A stretch of 11,270 nucleotides of DNA. Origin: Burkholderiales bacterium. Lineage in GTDB: Bacteria > Pseudomonadota > Gammaproteobacteria > Burkholderiales > Burkholderiaceae_C. The stretch spans positions 1 through 11,270 of the forward strand of contig CANGHQ010000025.1 of NCBI GenBank assembly GCA_947453585.1, in the 5' to 3' direction. Position 1 is the first letter of the stretch. Each line of letters starts with the position of its first letter. Shown piece by piece: positions 1 to 6,365 of the stretch. The notes beneath the pieces were generated by a model, which had not been told where the DNA came from, searched no databases, and saw only the letters and a program-made list of their open reading frames with translations. Position numbers and translations under genes: made by a program.

Positions 1-20
1 CCACGGAAAACTCGCCTTAG
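1..20 (+). CDS. secA: Possible 3' end of secA (partial, tentative)
   Basis: Reading from base 2, the first codons give His-Gly-Lys-Leu-Ala, and base 1 fits the last base of a Cys codon (TGC). This resembles the end of the SecA C-terminal zinc-binding tail, which finishes CxCxSGKK-x-CHG-(K/R)-L. In E. coli, secA sits beside mutT, so the neighbourhood agrees. In this frame the next codons are TTA GAT CGC ACC, with no stop before the argJ ATG. The TAG at 18-20 is in another frame, whose translation (TENSP) does not look like SecA. The call rests on five residues plus context, so the true end point is uncertain. Confidence 0.35.
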
Positions 21-28
21 ATCGCACC

Positions 29-1258
29 ATGCCCGTCAACCTGCCCGCCCCTGACCCTTCCACCCTGTTCCCGATTGCTGGCGTGCGCATTGGCGTCGTC
101 GAAGCTGGCGTGCGCAAGCAGGGCCGCAAAGACGTGTCGGTGTTCCTGCTCGATGCGGGCAGTAGCGTGGGCGGCGTCTTCACCACCAACCGCTTTTGTG
201 CCGCCCCGGTTCAAATCTGCCAGCACAACCTGGCCCAGGGTGCCGAGATCCGGGCCATGGTCATCAACACCGGCAATGCCAACGCGGGCACCGGCGCCGA
301 CGGCCTGGCGCGCGCCCGCGCCACCTGCGCCGCGCTGGCCCAGCGTTTGCAGATTGACGCAAGCCAAGTGCTACCGTTTTCGACCGGCGTGATCATGGAG
401 CCGCTGCCCAGCGATCGCATCATTGCCGCGCTCGACAACGCCATCGCTGCGGCCCACGCTGATCGCTGGCTGCAGGCGGCCGAGGGCATCATGACCACCG
501 ACACCGTGCCCAAGGCCTTTGGCGCCCAGGTGCAGATTGGCGGCAAGACCGTCAGCGTCACCGGCATCAGCAAGGGCGCGGGCATGATCCGCCCCAATAT
601 GGCCACCATGCTGGGCTTTATCGCCACTGACGCCTGTGTGCACCCCGATTTGATGCAGCCCCTGGCGCTGGCGCTGGCCCAGCAGTCTTTCAACTGCGTC
701 ACCGTGGACGGAGATACCTCCACCAACGACTCGCTGGTGGTGGTCGCCACCCACCAGGCCGGCCACGCACGCATTGATTCCCTGCGCAGCCCTGAAGGCA
801 AAGCCCTGTTTGCCGCCCTGCTGGGTGTGGCGCAAAAGCTGGCCCACGCCATAGTGCGCGACGGCGAGGGCGCCACCAAGTTCATCACCGTGCAAATTGA
901 CGGCGGCGCTAGCTCGCAGGAATGCAGCAAGGTGGCCTATGCGATTGCGCACTCGCCGCTGGTTAAAACCGCGTTTTTTGCCAGCGACCCCAATCTCGGG
1001 CGCATTTTGGCGGCCGTGGGCTACGCTGGCATCGACGATCTGGACCAAGGAGGCATTGAACTCTTCCTGGACGATGTGCACGTGGCCACCAAAGGCGGGC
1101 GCAACCCCGACTACCAAGAGGCGGACGGCCAGCGCGTCATGCGCCAGAGCGAGATTGTGGTGCGTGTGAACTTAGGCCGGGGCAGCGCCAGCCACACCGT
1201 GTGGACCTGCGACCTGAGCCACGACTACGTCACCATCAACGCCGATTACCGGTCCTAA
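29..1258 (+). CDS. argJ: ArgJ, glutamate N-acetyltransferase / N-acetylornithine acetyltransferase
   Basis: ArgJ transfers the acetyl group of N-acetylornithine to glutamate, releasing ornithine and recycling acetyl groups in the cytoplasmic arginine pathway. Some members also use acetyl-CoA to make N-acetylglutamate; the sequence alone does not settle which type this is. The 409-residue length is typical. The self-cleavage site is visible at NMATML (residues 190-195), where cleavage before Thr193 yields alpha and beta subunits with Thr193 as nucleophile. The conserved STG turn (118-120, oxyanion hole), KGAGMI (182-187), DGDTSTND (227-234) and the NADYRS C-terminus are all present. The start at 29 fits the family's N-terminus (MPVNLPAPDP), although no good Shine-Dalgarno sequence is visible in the 28 bases before it. 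The next gene begins 12 bases after the TAA stop, so the two are probably co-transcribed. Confidence 0.97.
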   Translation: MPVNLPAPDPSTLFPIAGVRIGVVEAGVRKQGRKDVSVFLLDAGSSVGGVFTTNRFCAAPVQICQHNLAQGAEIRAMVINTGNANAGTGADGLARARATCAALAQRLQIDASQVLPFSTGVIMEPLPSDRIIAALDNAIAAAHADRWLQAAEGIMTTDTVPKAFGAQVQIGGKTVSVTGISKGAGMIRPNMATMLGFIATDACVHPDLMQPLALALAQQSFNCVTVDGDTSTNDSLVVVATHQAGHARIDSLRSPEGKALFAALLGVAQKLAHAIVRDGEGATKFITVQIDGGASSQECSKVAYAIAHSPLVKTAFFASDPNLGRILAAVGYAGIDDLDQGGIELFLDDVHVATKGGRNPDYQEADGQRVMRQSEIVVRVNLGRGSASHTVWTCDLSHDYVTINADYRS

Positions 1259-1259
1259 A

Positions 1260-1265
1260 AGGAAA
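1260..1265 (+). promoter_or_regulatory. Shine-Dalgarno site for the GTG-started DUF815 gene
   Basis: AGGAAA lies five bases before the GTG at 1271, in the short gap after the argJ stop. It supports GTG as the initiation codon and independent ribosome entry for this gene within the argJ transcript. Confidence 0.6.
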
Positions 1266-1270
1266 TTCGC

Positions 1271-2164
1271 GTGGCTGAAGACCGTTTTGCCCCTTTTATG
1301 GCGCGCGCCGTGCAGTTCATGGAGCGGGTTGAATCGGCCTTGCGCCAGGACATTGAGCAGCCCGACTGGAACAGTTCCATCGCCTTTTTGTACCGCAAGC
1401 GGGTGTCTGGCCAGGGCTACTTGGTGCCGGTGCGCCAGGTGGGCGCCATGCGGCTCGATGACCTGAAGGAAATCGACGTCCAAAAAGAAAAAATCGCGCG
1501 CAACACCGCGCAGTTTGTGGACGGGCGCACCGCCAACAACGTGCTGCTGACCGGCGCGCGGGGCACGGGCAAGTCGTCCTTGGTGCGGGCCTGCCTGAAC
1601 ACCTATTGCGACCAGGGCCTGCGCCTGATCGAAGTGGACAAAGAAGACCTGGTCGATTTGCCCGACATCGTCGATATCGTCGCCCAACGCCCCGAGAAAT
1701 TCCTGATTTTTTGCGACGACCTGAGCTTTGACCAGGGCGAGCCCGGCTACAAGGCGCTCAAATCGGTGTTGGACGGCTCGGTTTCCGCCACCTCGGCCAA
1801 TGTGCTGATTTACGCCACCAGCAACCGGCGCCATCTCTTGCCCGAATACATGGCCGAAAACCTGACCTACACCCACACCGAAAGTGGTGAGGTGCATCCG
1901 GGCGAGGGCGTGGAAGAAAAAATCTCGCTCTCCGAGCGATTTGGCCTGTGGGTCAGCTTTTACCCATTTACCCAAGACGAATACCTGCAGATCGTCGCCC
2001 AGTGGCTGCAGGCGCTAGGCGTGCCCGCAGCGCAGGCCGCGCAGTCGCGCCCCGAGGCGCTGATCTGGGCGCTGGAGCGCGGCTCGCGCACCGGTCGTGT
2101 CGCCTGGCAGTTTGCCAAAGACTTTGCCGGCCGCCACGCGCTGGACTTCAACGCCGGTTCATGA
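1271..2164 (+). CDS. DUF815-family P-loop ATPase (AAA-like), function unknown
   Basis: This 297-residue protein resembles the DUF815 family of predicted AAA-like ATPases. Walker A is GARGTGKS (residues 95-102). A Walker B-like strand FLIFCDDLSF occupies 144-153, with acidic residues Asp149 and Asp150. A sensor-like YATSNRRHL follows at 181-189, and a conserved LSERFG block at 220-225. No signal peptide or membrane segment is visible, so it is probably cytoplasmic. The start is GTG, supported by a good ribosome-binding site. The gene follows argJ by 12 bases, and its TGA stop overlaps the ATG of the Nudix gene (ATGA, 2161-2164), indicating translational coupling. No biochemical role is established for the family as far as I know, and the neighbours do not point to one clearly. 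Family assignment is from pattern recognition. Confidence 0.88.
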   Translation: MAEDRFAPFMARAVQFMERVESALRQDIEQPDWNSSIAFLYRKRVSGQGYLVPVRQVGAMRLDDLKEIDVQKEKIARNTAQFVDGRTANNVLLTGARGTGKSSLVRACLNTYCDQGLRLIEVDKEDLVDLPDIVDIVAQRPEKFLIFCDDLSFDQGEPGYKALKSVLDGSVSATSANVLIYATSNRRHLLPEYMAENLTYTHTESGEVHPGEGVEEKISLSERFGLWVSFYPFTQDEYLQIVAQWLQALGVPAAQAAQSRPEALIWALERGSRTGRVAWQFAKDFAGRHALDFNAGS

Positions 2165-2622
2165 AGCCTTCATTGCGGGTGGCTGACCCCGAGATTGCCC
2201 GCCACGGCGGCGCAGACCGACCCGAGGTTCAAGTGGCCGTGGGAGTGCTGATCCGCGAAGGCGGCGCTTTTTTGCTCACTTCCCGCCCGGCGGGCAAGCC
2301 TTACGCCGGTTACTGGGAATTTCCCGGCGGCAAGGTGGAGCAGGGCGAATCGACCTTGGACGCCTTGCGCCGCGAACTGCAGGAAGAGCTTGGCATCGAC
2401 GTCAGCACCGCCGCGCCCTGGAAGGTCGAAGTGGTGGATTACCCGCATTCGCTGGTGCGGCTGCATTTCTTTAAGGTAACGGGTTGGAGTGGCGCGCTGC
2501 AGATGCGCGAACAGCAATCAGCCCAATGGGAAACGCTGCCCGTGCGCGTCAGCCCGGTTTTGCCGGGGACGGTGCCCGTGCTGGAGTGGCTGGCGGCTGA
2601 GGCTGATACTGCAGCAGATTGA
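2161..2622 (+). CDS. mutT: MutT-type Nudix hydrolase (8-oxo-dGTP diphosphatase)
   Basis: The 153-residue protein carries a perfect Nudix box, GX5EX7RELXEEXGI, at residues 57-79. The box follows the WEFPGGK segment (52-58) typical of MutT. Glu72, Glu75 and Glu76 are the expected metal ligands. MutT hydrolyses 8-oxo-dGTP to the monophosphate, cleaning the nucleotide pool and preventing A:T to C:G changes. The ATG at 2161 overlaps the preceding stop. The reading frame is open further upstream, but only as an out-of-frame shadow of the ATPase gene, and the Nudix fold starts around residue 22. The protein is slightly longer than E. coli MutT (129 residues), with about 20 extra residues at the N-terminus. 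Converging with yacG matches the mutT/yacG arrangement of E. coli, which favours MutT over another Nudix enzyme. The exact substrate remains an inference. Confidence 0.9.
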   Translation: MKPSLRVADPEIARHGGADRPEVQVAVGVLIREGGAFLLTSRPAGKPYAGYWEFPGGKVEQGESTLDALRRELQEELGIDVSTAAPWKVEVVDYPHSLVRLHFFKVTGWSGALQMREQQSAQWETLPVRVSPVLPGTVPVLEWLAAEADTAAD

Positions 2623-2667
2623 CCCCAATGGGGCTGGGTGGCGCTGGTTTGGCGCGCCGGTCTTAGG
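2623..2667. other. Convergent intergenic gap with weak stem-loops
   Basis: This 45-base gap separates two converging genes. It contains CCCC-AAT-GGGG at 2623-2633 and a five-pair GC stem, GGCGC (2640-2644) with GCGCC (2654-2658), around a nine-base loop. A third possible stem pairs CCGGTC (2657-2662) with GACCGG (2674-2679), running into the end of yacG. None is followed by a T-run on either strand, so no canonical intrinsic terminator can be called. Termination here may be Rho-dependent, or may rely on these short stems. Confidence 0.3.
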
Positions 2668-2868
2668 CTAGTGGACCGGTCCGTGTTCAAGCTGCATGTC
2701 GTCTGGCTTGTCCACCGCTGGCAGGCGAAACTCTTCGCTGGCCCATGCCCCCAAGTCCACGCCTTTGCAGCGCGCACTGCAAAACGGGCGGTACACATTG
2801 GACGGCGCGTAGACGCTAGGGCCTTGGCAACCCGGGCATTTCACCAGTTTGACGGCTTCTTTGGCCAT
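2668..2868 (-). CDS. yacG: YacG, zinc-finger DNA gyrase inhibitor
   Basis: YacG is a small zinc-binding protein. In E. coli it binds the C-terminal part of GyrB and stops gyrase binding DNA. The 66 residues here match the family's size (E. coli 65). The zinc ligands are Cys11-x2-Cys14 and Cys30-x3-Cys34, in CPGC and CSARC, followed by the family's VDLGAW segment (37-42) and an acidic, poorly ordered tail. It is the last gene of the minus-strand block, starting 14 bases after the zapD stop, and it converges on mutT. Gene order coaE-zapD-yacG is the same as in E. coli. Confidence 0.95.
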   Translation of the reverse strand: MAKEAVKLVKCPGCQGPSVYAPSNVYRPFCSARCKGVDLGAWASEEFRLPAVDKPDDMQLEHGPVH

Positions 2869-2882
2869 GCATCACACCCGTT

Positions 2883-3638
2883 TCAGGAGCACAAAGTCAG
2901 CTCAAACGCGATGTCGGCGGTGTTGGCCTGAACCCGGTCATGCACCGACTGGTGCACAAAGCGGATGGATGCCACTAGGCGGTTAGCGCTGATTTCAGGA
3001 ATCGCACCCAAGGCGGGGTCTAGGGACAGGCGCAAGAGTTGGAATGTGCGGCCCTGGGGCAGGTTTTGCTGGAACTGGCCACCCATGGCGACGATTTTCT
3101 GGGGCGAGCCGGAATCTCGCAGCAAACCCAGCAAAGCCTTGATCGCGTTGGACAAGGGCAGCAGGGTTTCCACCCATCCGCACAAGTCGCTACGGCGTTG
3201 TTCTGAAGAATGGTGTTGCCAGGCGTAATAGGCCGGCAGGTCAAAATTGCAGGTGCCGCCGGGAATGCTGGTGCGGCTGCGCAGGCTTTTGAGCCACTCG
3301 TTTTCTTCAAGCGTGCGCCCAAGCTTGTTGGGGGCGTTATTGAGTGCCTCGATGCAGGCGCTGAGCTGCTCGACCAGGTTTTCAAGCAGATTGGCGGCAA
3401 TGTCAGGATTGCCACGAAAGTTGCACATGATCTGGCGCTGGCGCTCGAGGTCTTTGAGCACATCGGTTTTGAGCTCGGCGCGGGCGCTGACGCTCAAAAT
3501 CTCAAACAAGGTGATCAGCGCAAAGTGGTGATCGAGCTCGTGGGGACGGTCAATGAGGGCGAAAAGCCGCTCAAATAGCTGTTCCAGACGCAGATAAGTG
3601 CGAATTCTTTCGTTAAACGGGTATTCGTAGAGTATCAC
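2883..3638 (-). CDS. zapD: ZapD, Z-ring-associated cell division protein
   Basis: ZapD (YacF, DUF1342) is a cytoplasmic FtsZ-binding protein that bundles FtsZ filaments and stabilises the division ring. I place the start at the GTG at 3638, giving 251 residues beginning (V/M)ILYEYPFNERIRTYLRLE, which is the conserved N-terminus of the family. The frame stays open upstream to 3785, but those 49 codons lie inside coaE and look nothing like ZapD. The usual length is about 250 residues. Helical segments include residues 11-30 and the stretch RQRQIMCNFRGNPD. The C-terminal beta domain contains a GG-x-FQQ-x-LP motif (GGQFQQNLP). The gene begins 22 bases after the coaE stop, with only a weak purine stretch (TGGAAAA) before it, so initiation may be modest. 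Order coaE-zapD-yacG is conserved with E. coli. Confidence 0.93.
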   Translation of the reverse strand: MILYEYPFNERIRTYLRLEQLFERLFALIDRPHELDHHFALITLFEILSVSARAELKTDVLKDLERQRQIMCNFRGNPDIAANLLENLVEQLSACIEALNNAPNKLGRTLEENEWLKSLRSRTSIPGGTCNFDLPAYYAWQHHSSEQRRSDLCGWVETLLPLSNAIKALLGLLRDSGSPQKIVAMGGQFQQNLPQGRTFQLLRLSLDPALGAIPEISANRLVASIRFVHQSVHDRVQANTADIAFELTLCS

Positions 3639-3660
3639 GCGCAATTTTCCAGTGCCGGGA

Positions 3661-4272
3661 TCATAGCCCGAACTGCGGCCCCAATTGCCCCAATTCGCGC
3701 TCGATTTCAAACAAGTCCCGGCCTTGATTGAAAATAACGAAGTCAGCCGCCTGCAAGCGCTGGGCGCGCGTGCTTTGGGCTGCAATGATGGCCTGGACTT
3801 CTGGCGCGCTCAGGCCGCTGCGCTGCGCTGCGCGTTCCACCTGGGTCTGCGCCTGGCAGTCCACGATCAGCACCCGGTCCAGGCTCTTGCGCCAGTGGCG
3901 CGACTCCACCAGCAGCGGAATGTCAAAAACGATGCATCGCACGCCTTGCGCCACAGCATCTGCGGCTTGGCGTTCCACTTCGAGTGCAATCAGCGGGTGC
4001 ACGATGGACTCCAAGCGCGCGCGGGCCTGGGGGTCGGAAAACACCAGTTGGCGCATCTGCGTGCGGTCCATGGCCCCCGTGGCGTCGATGAAGTCCGCGC
4101 CAAAGGTCGCGCGGACGGCAGCAATCGCCGACCCGCCCGCAGCCGTACTGGCGCGCGAGATGGCGTCGGCGTCAATCACGCGGGCGCCTTGGCGTCCCAA
4201 AATCTGGCACACCGTGCTCTTGCCGCTACCAATGCCGCCGCTCACACCCAGTCGCATGCTGCGCGCGCTCAT
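3661..4272 (-). CDS. coaE: CoaE, dephospho-CoA kinase
   Basis: CoaE phosphorylates the 3'-hydroxyl of the dephospho-CoA ribose using ATP, the last step of coenzyme A synthesis. The 203 residues match the family's usual 200-210. The P-loop GGIGSGKS lies at 12-19. The substrate-binding Asp34/Asp36 region is VIDADAISR, the conserved DIPLLVE segment lies at 117-123, and the C-terminal ADFVIFNQG corresponds to the family's ADxVIxNxG. I chose the ATG at 4272 because it overlaps the pilD stop as ATGA (4269-4272). A second ATG five codons later (MRLGVSGG) is a possible alternative, and the open frame above 4272 lies inside pilD. Position directly after pilD and before zapD is common in proteobacteria that carry pilBCD here. 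Confidence 0.96.
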   Translation of the reverse strand: MSARSMRLGVSGGIGSGKSTVCQILGRQGARVIDADAISRASTAAGGSAIAAVRATFGADFIDATGAMDRTQMRQLVFSDPQARARLESIVHPLIALEVERQAADAVAQGVRCIVFDIPLLVESRHWRKSLDRVLIVDCQAQTQVERAAQRSGLSAPEVQAIIAAQSTRAQRLQAADFVIFNQGRDLFEIERELGQLGPQFGL

Positions 4273-5114
4273 AGGCCTATCGCTGCACGCAGCGCCATGG
4301 GGCTCCAGGCCAGGCAAACGAAACCGGCGCCGGCCAAAAAGGGGCCAAAGGGCATGTAGCCGCCTTCGCGCAGGCCGCCGCCGAATTTAAGCGCCAGCCC
4401 CACCACCGTGCCAACGATGGACGACAGCAGAATCAGCGGAACCAGCAGTTGCCAGCCAAACCAGGCGCCCAGGCAGGCAAACAGTTTGAAGTCGCCGTAG
4501 CCCATGCCTTCTTTGCCCGTAGTCCATTTAAAAGCCCAGTACACCGACCACAGCGACAGGTAGCCGCCAATGGCGCCCCACAGGGCGTCGGGCAGGGAGG
4601 CTTGCGTCCAGTGGGCGTCGGCGGCAATCAAGCCCAGCCACAGCAAGGGCAGGACGATGGCGTCGGGCAGCAGCGTGGTTTCCCAGTCAATCATGGCCAG
4701 CACCAGCAAGGCGGCCGCAAACACGCACCAGGCGCCGGCCATTGGTGTGAGGCCCCAGCGGGCCACGCACAGGGCAAAGAGGGCGGAGGTTGCCAGCTCC
4801 ACCAGCGGGTACTGGCGGCTGATGTGCGCCTGACATTGGCCGCAGCGCCCGCGCAAGAGCATGTAGCTCAGAACCGGAATGTTTTGGTGCCAGCGCACGG
4901 GCGCCGCGCAGTTGGGGCATTGCGAGCGGGGCACCAGCAGATTGAAGGGCGCAGCGGGGGGTGATTCAGTACCAGCCCACTCTTGGTAATCGCGCGCCCA
5001 TTGTTGTTCCAGCATTTTGGGGAGCCGGTAGATGACCACATTCAGAAAACTGCCGATCAGCAGACCCAAAACGCTGACGAGCAGCACGCCCGGCGGTAAA
5101 TCTGAAAAAGTCAA
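4269..5114 (-). CDS. pilD: PilD, type IV prepilin peptidase / N-methyltransferase
   Basis: PilD is an inner-membrane aspartic protease that removes the leader of type IV pilins and related pseudopilins and N-methylates the new first residue. All hallmarks are visible in 281 residues: the N-terminal GSFLNVVIYRLP (21-32), a cytoplasmic zinc knuckle with Cys66-x2-Cys69 and Cys91-x2-Cys94, and the catalytic aspartates Asp143 (in IDWETTLLPD) and Asp208 (in GYGDFK). Several hydrophobic membrane segments follow the knuckle. The start is TTG at 5114, overlapping the pilC TGA as TTGA, with GGGG 9-12 bases upstream. No in-frame ATG lies nearby before the conserved N-terminus; a GTG at residue 10 is possible but would trim the first membrane helix. 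The stop overlaps the coaE start. Both methyltransferase and peptidase activities are expected from the family. Confidence 0.96.
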   Translation of the reverse strand: MTFSDLPPGVLLVSVLGLLIGSFLNVVIYRLPKMLEQQWARDYQEWAGTESPPAAPFNLLVPRSQCPNCAAPVRWHQNIPVLSYMLLRGRCGQCQAHISRQYPLVELATSALFALCVARWGLTPMAGAWCVFAAALLVLAMIDWETTLLPDAIVLPLLWLGLIAADAHWTQASLPDALWGAIGGYLSLWSVYWAFKWTTGKEGMGYGDFKLFACLGAWFGWQLLVPLILLSSIVGTVVGLALKFGGGLREGGYMPFGPFLAGAGFVCLAWSPMALRAAIGL

Positions 5115-6349
5115 ACCATTTGCCCCATTTTGAAGATCGGCAGGTACATGGCCACCACGATGCCGCCAATGATGCCTCCCAGTATGACGATGATGATGGG
5201 CTCCATCAAGCTGGAGATTCCAGCCACCATGTCGTCGACTTCAGACTCGTAAAAATCGGCCGCCTTGCCCAGCATGTAATCAATCGAGCCAGATTCTTCG
5301 CCAATCGCGCACATCTGCAGCACCATGGGCGGGAACAGCTTGGACTGGGTCATGGCGGAGGTGAGCGAGGTGCCAACCGACACCTGCTGGCGTATGCCCA
5401 CGGTGGCTTCTGCATATTCGGCATTGCCGGCCGAGCCGCCTACCGAGTCCAGCGCCTCTACCAAGGGCACGCCCGCCGCGAACATGGTGGCCAGGGTGCG
5501 CGTCCAGCGCGCGATGCACGACTTGCGCACCAACGTGCCAAAAATCGGCATGCGCAGCAACACGCGGTCCATGACCGATTGCAGGTGGGTGCTGGTTTTC
5601 AAAGCACGAAGGAAAAAGAAAATCCCCCCACCCAAGCCGCCAAAGATCAGGTACCAGTACTGGATGAAAAACTCGCTCATGGCGATAACCACCAAGGTGG
5701 GCGCCGGCAGTTCGCCGCCAAACGAAGCGAACACCTGCTTGAACGACGGGATCACAAAAATCATGATGACCGTGACCACCACAAAAGCCACGATCAGCAC
5801 GCTGATGGGGTACATCAGCGCGGATTTGATCTTGGATTTGACGGCCTCAATCTTTTCCATATAGGTGGCAAGCCGGTCGAGCAGCGAGTCCAAGATGCCG
5901 GCGGATTCTCCGGCAGCCACCAAATTGCAGTACAGCGGGCTGAACTGGTTCGGGTACTTGCGAAATGCCGTGCTCATGGACGAGCCGGTTTCGATGTCAA
6001 TGCGCAAGTCGTTGATCAGCTTACTAAGGCTCGGGTTGGGGTTACCCTGGCCCACGATGTCAAAGGACTGCAGCAAGGGCACACCGGCCTTCATCATGGT
6101 GGCCAATTGGCGGGTGAATGTCGCGACCTCTTTGGGTTTGATGGACTGCGCCCAGCCCATGCGGCGTTTTCTGATCTTTTTGGGCGTGATTCCCTGGCGC
6201 CGCAGCATGGTGCGCACCAGGGTTTCTGCCGTGGCACGGGTTTCGCCGTTGACGATCCGGCCGTTGCGGTCGCGGCCCTGCCATTCAAAGACGGACTCGG
6301 CCGCTGCGCTTTTGCGCCTTGCCTGCTGGGCTTTGTTGCTGGTGGCCAT
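5111..6349 (-). CDS. pilC: PilC, type IV pilus inner-membrane platform protein
   Basis: PilC is the polytopic platform protein on which pilin subunits are added or removed by the PilB and PilT ATPases. The 412 residues contain two repeated T2SSF domains (about 75-198 and 278-400). Each has the family pattern FTRQLATMMKAGVPLLQS (first copy, 78-95) or RWTRTLATMFAAGVPLVEA (second copy, 281-299). Membrane segments lie near 180-200, 228-248 and 380-403, the last ending in the conserved MYLPIFK (401-407). The N-terminal region with VFEWQGRDRNG (20-30) is typical of PilC. The start at 6349 lies 16 bases after the pilB stop. AGGGAA is close upstream, nearer than ideal for a Shine-Dalgarno site. The stop overlaps the TTG start of pilD. 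Confidence 0.97.
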   Translation of the reverse strand: MATSNKAQQARRKSAAAESVFEWQGRDRNGRIVNGETRATAETLVRTMLRRQGITPKKIRKRRMGWAQSIKPKEVATFTRQLATMMKAGVPLLQSFDIVGQGNPNPSLSKLINDLRIDIETGSSMSTAFRKYPNQFSPLYCNLVAAGESAGILDSLLDRLATYMEKIEAVKSKIKSALMYPISVLIVAFVVVTVIMIFVIPSFKQVFASFGGELPAPTLVVIAMSEFFIQYWYLIFGGLGGGIFFFLRALKTSTHLQSVMDRVLLRMPIFGTLVRKSCIARWTRTLATMFAAGVPLVEALDSVGGSAGNAEYAEATVGIRQQVSVGTSLTSAMTQSKLFPPMVLQMCAIGEESGSIDYMLGKAADFYESEVDDMVAGISSLMEPIIIVILGGIIGGIVVAMYLPIFKMGQMV

Positions 6350-6365
6350 GGTTCCCTGTCTGCGT

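Noticed and set aside
1948..2160. Longer mutT reading frame with 71 extra codons
   Set aside because: The extra part is an Arg/Ala-rich shadow of the DUF815 gene. The ATG at 2161 forms a clean ATGA overlap just before the Nudix fold.
2623..2679. Intrinsic terminator between mutT and yacG
   Set aside because: Stems are only four to six pairs and no T-run follows on either strand, so I recorded only a weak stem-loop region.
2638..2931. Plus-strand open frame covering yacG
   Set aside because: It is antisense to yacG, whose four zinc cysteines and length are diagnostic; the plus-strand translation shows no recognisable motif.
3639..3785. N-terminal extension of zapD from an ATG inside coaE
   Set aside because: The family begins (M)ILYEYPFNE; the 49 added codons are coaE in another frame. 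A GTG at 3638 gives the right start.
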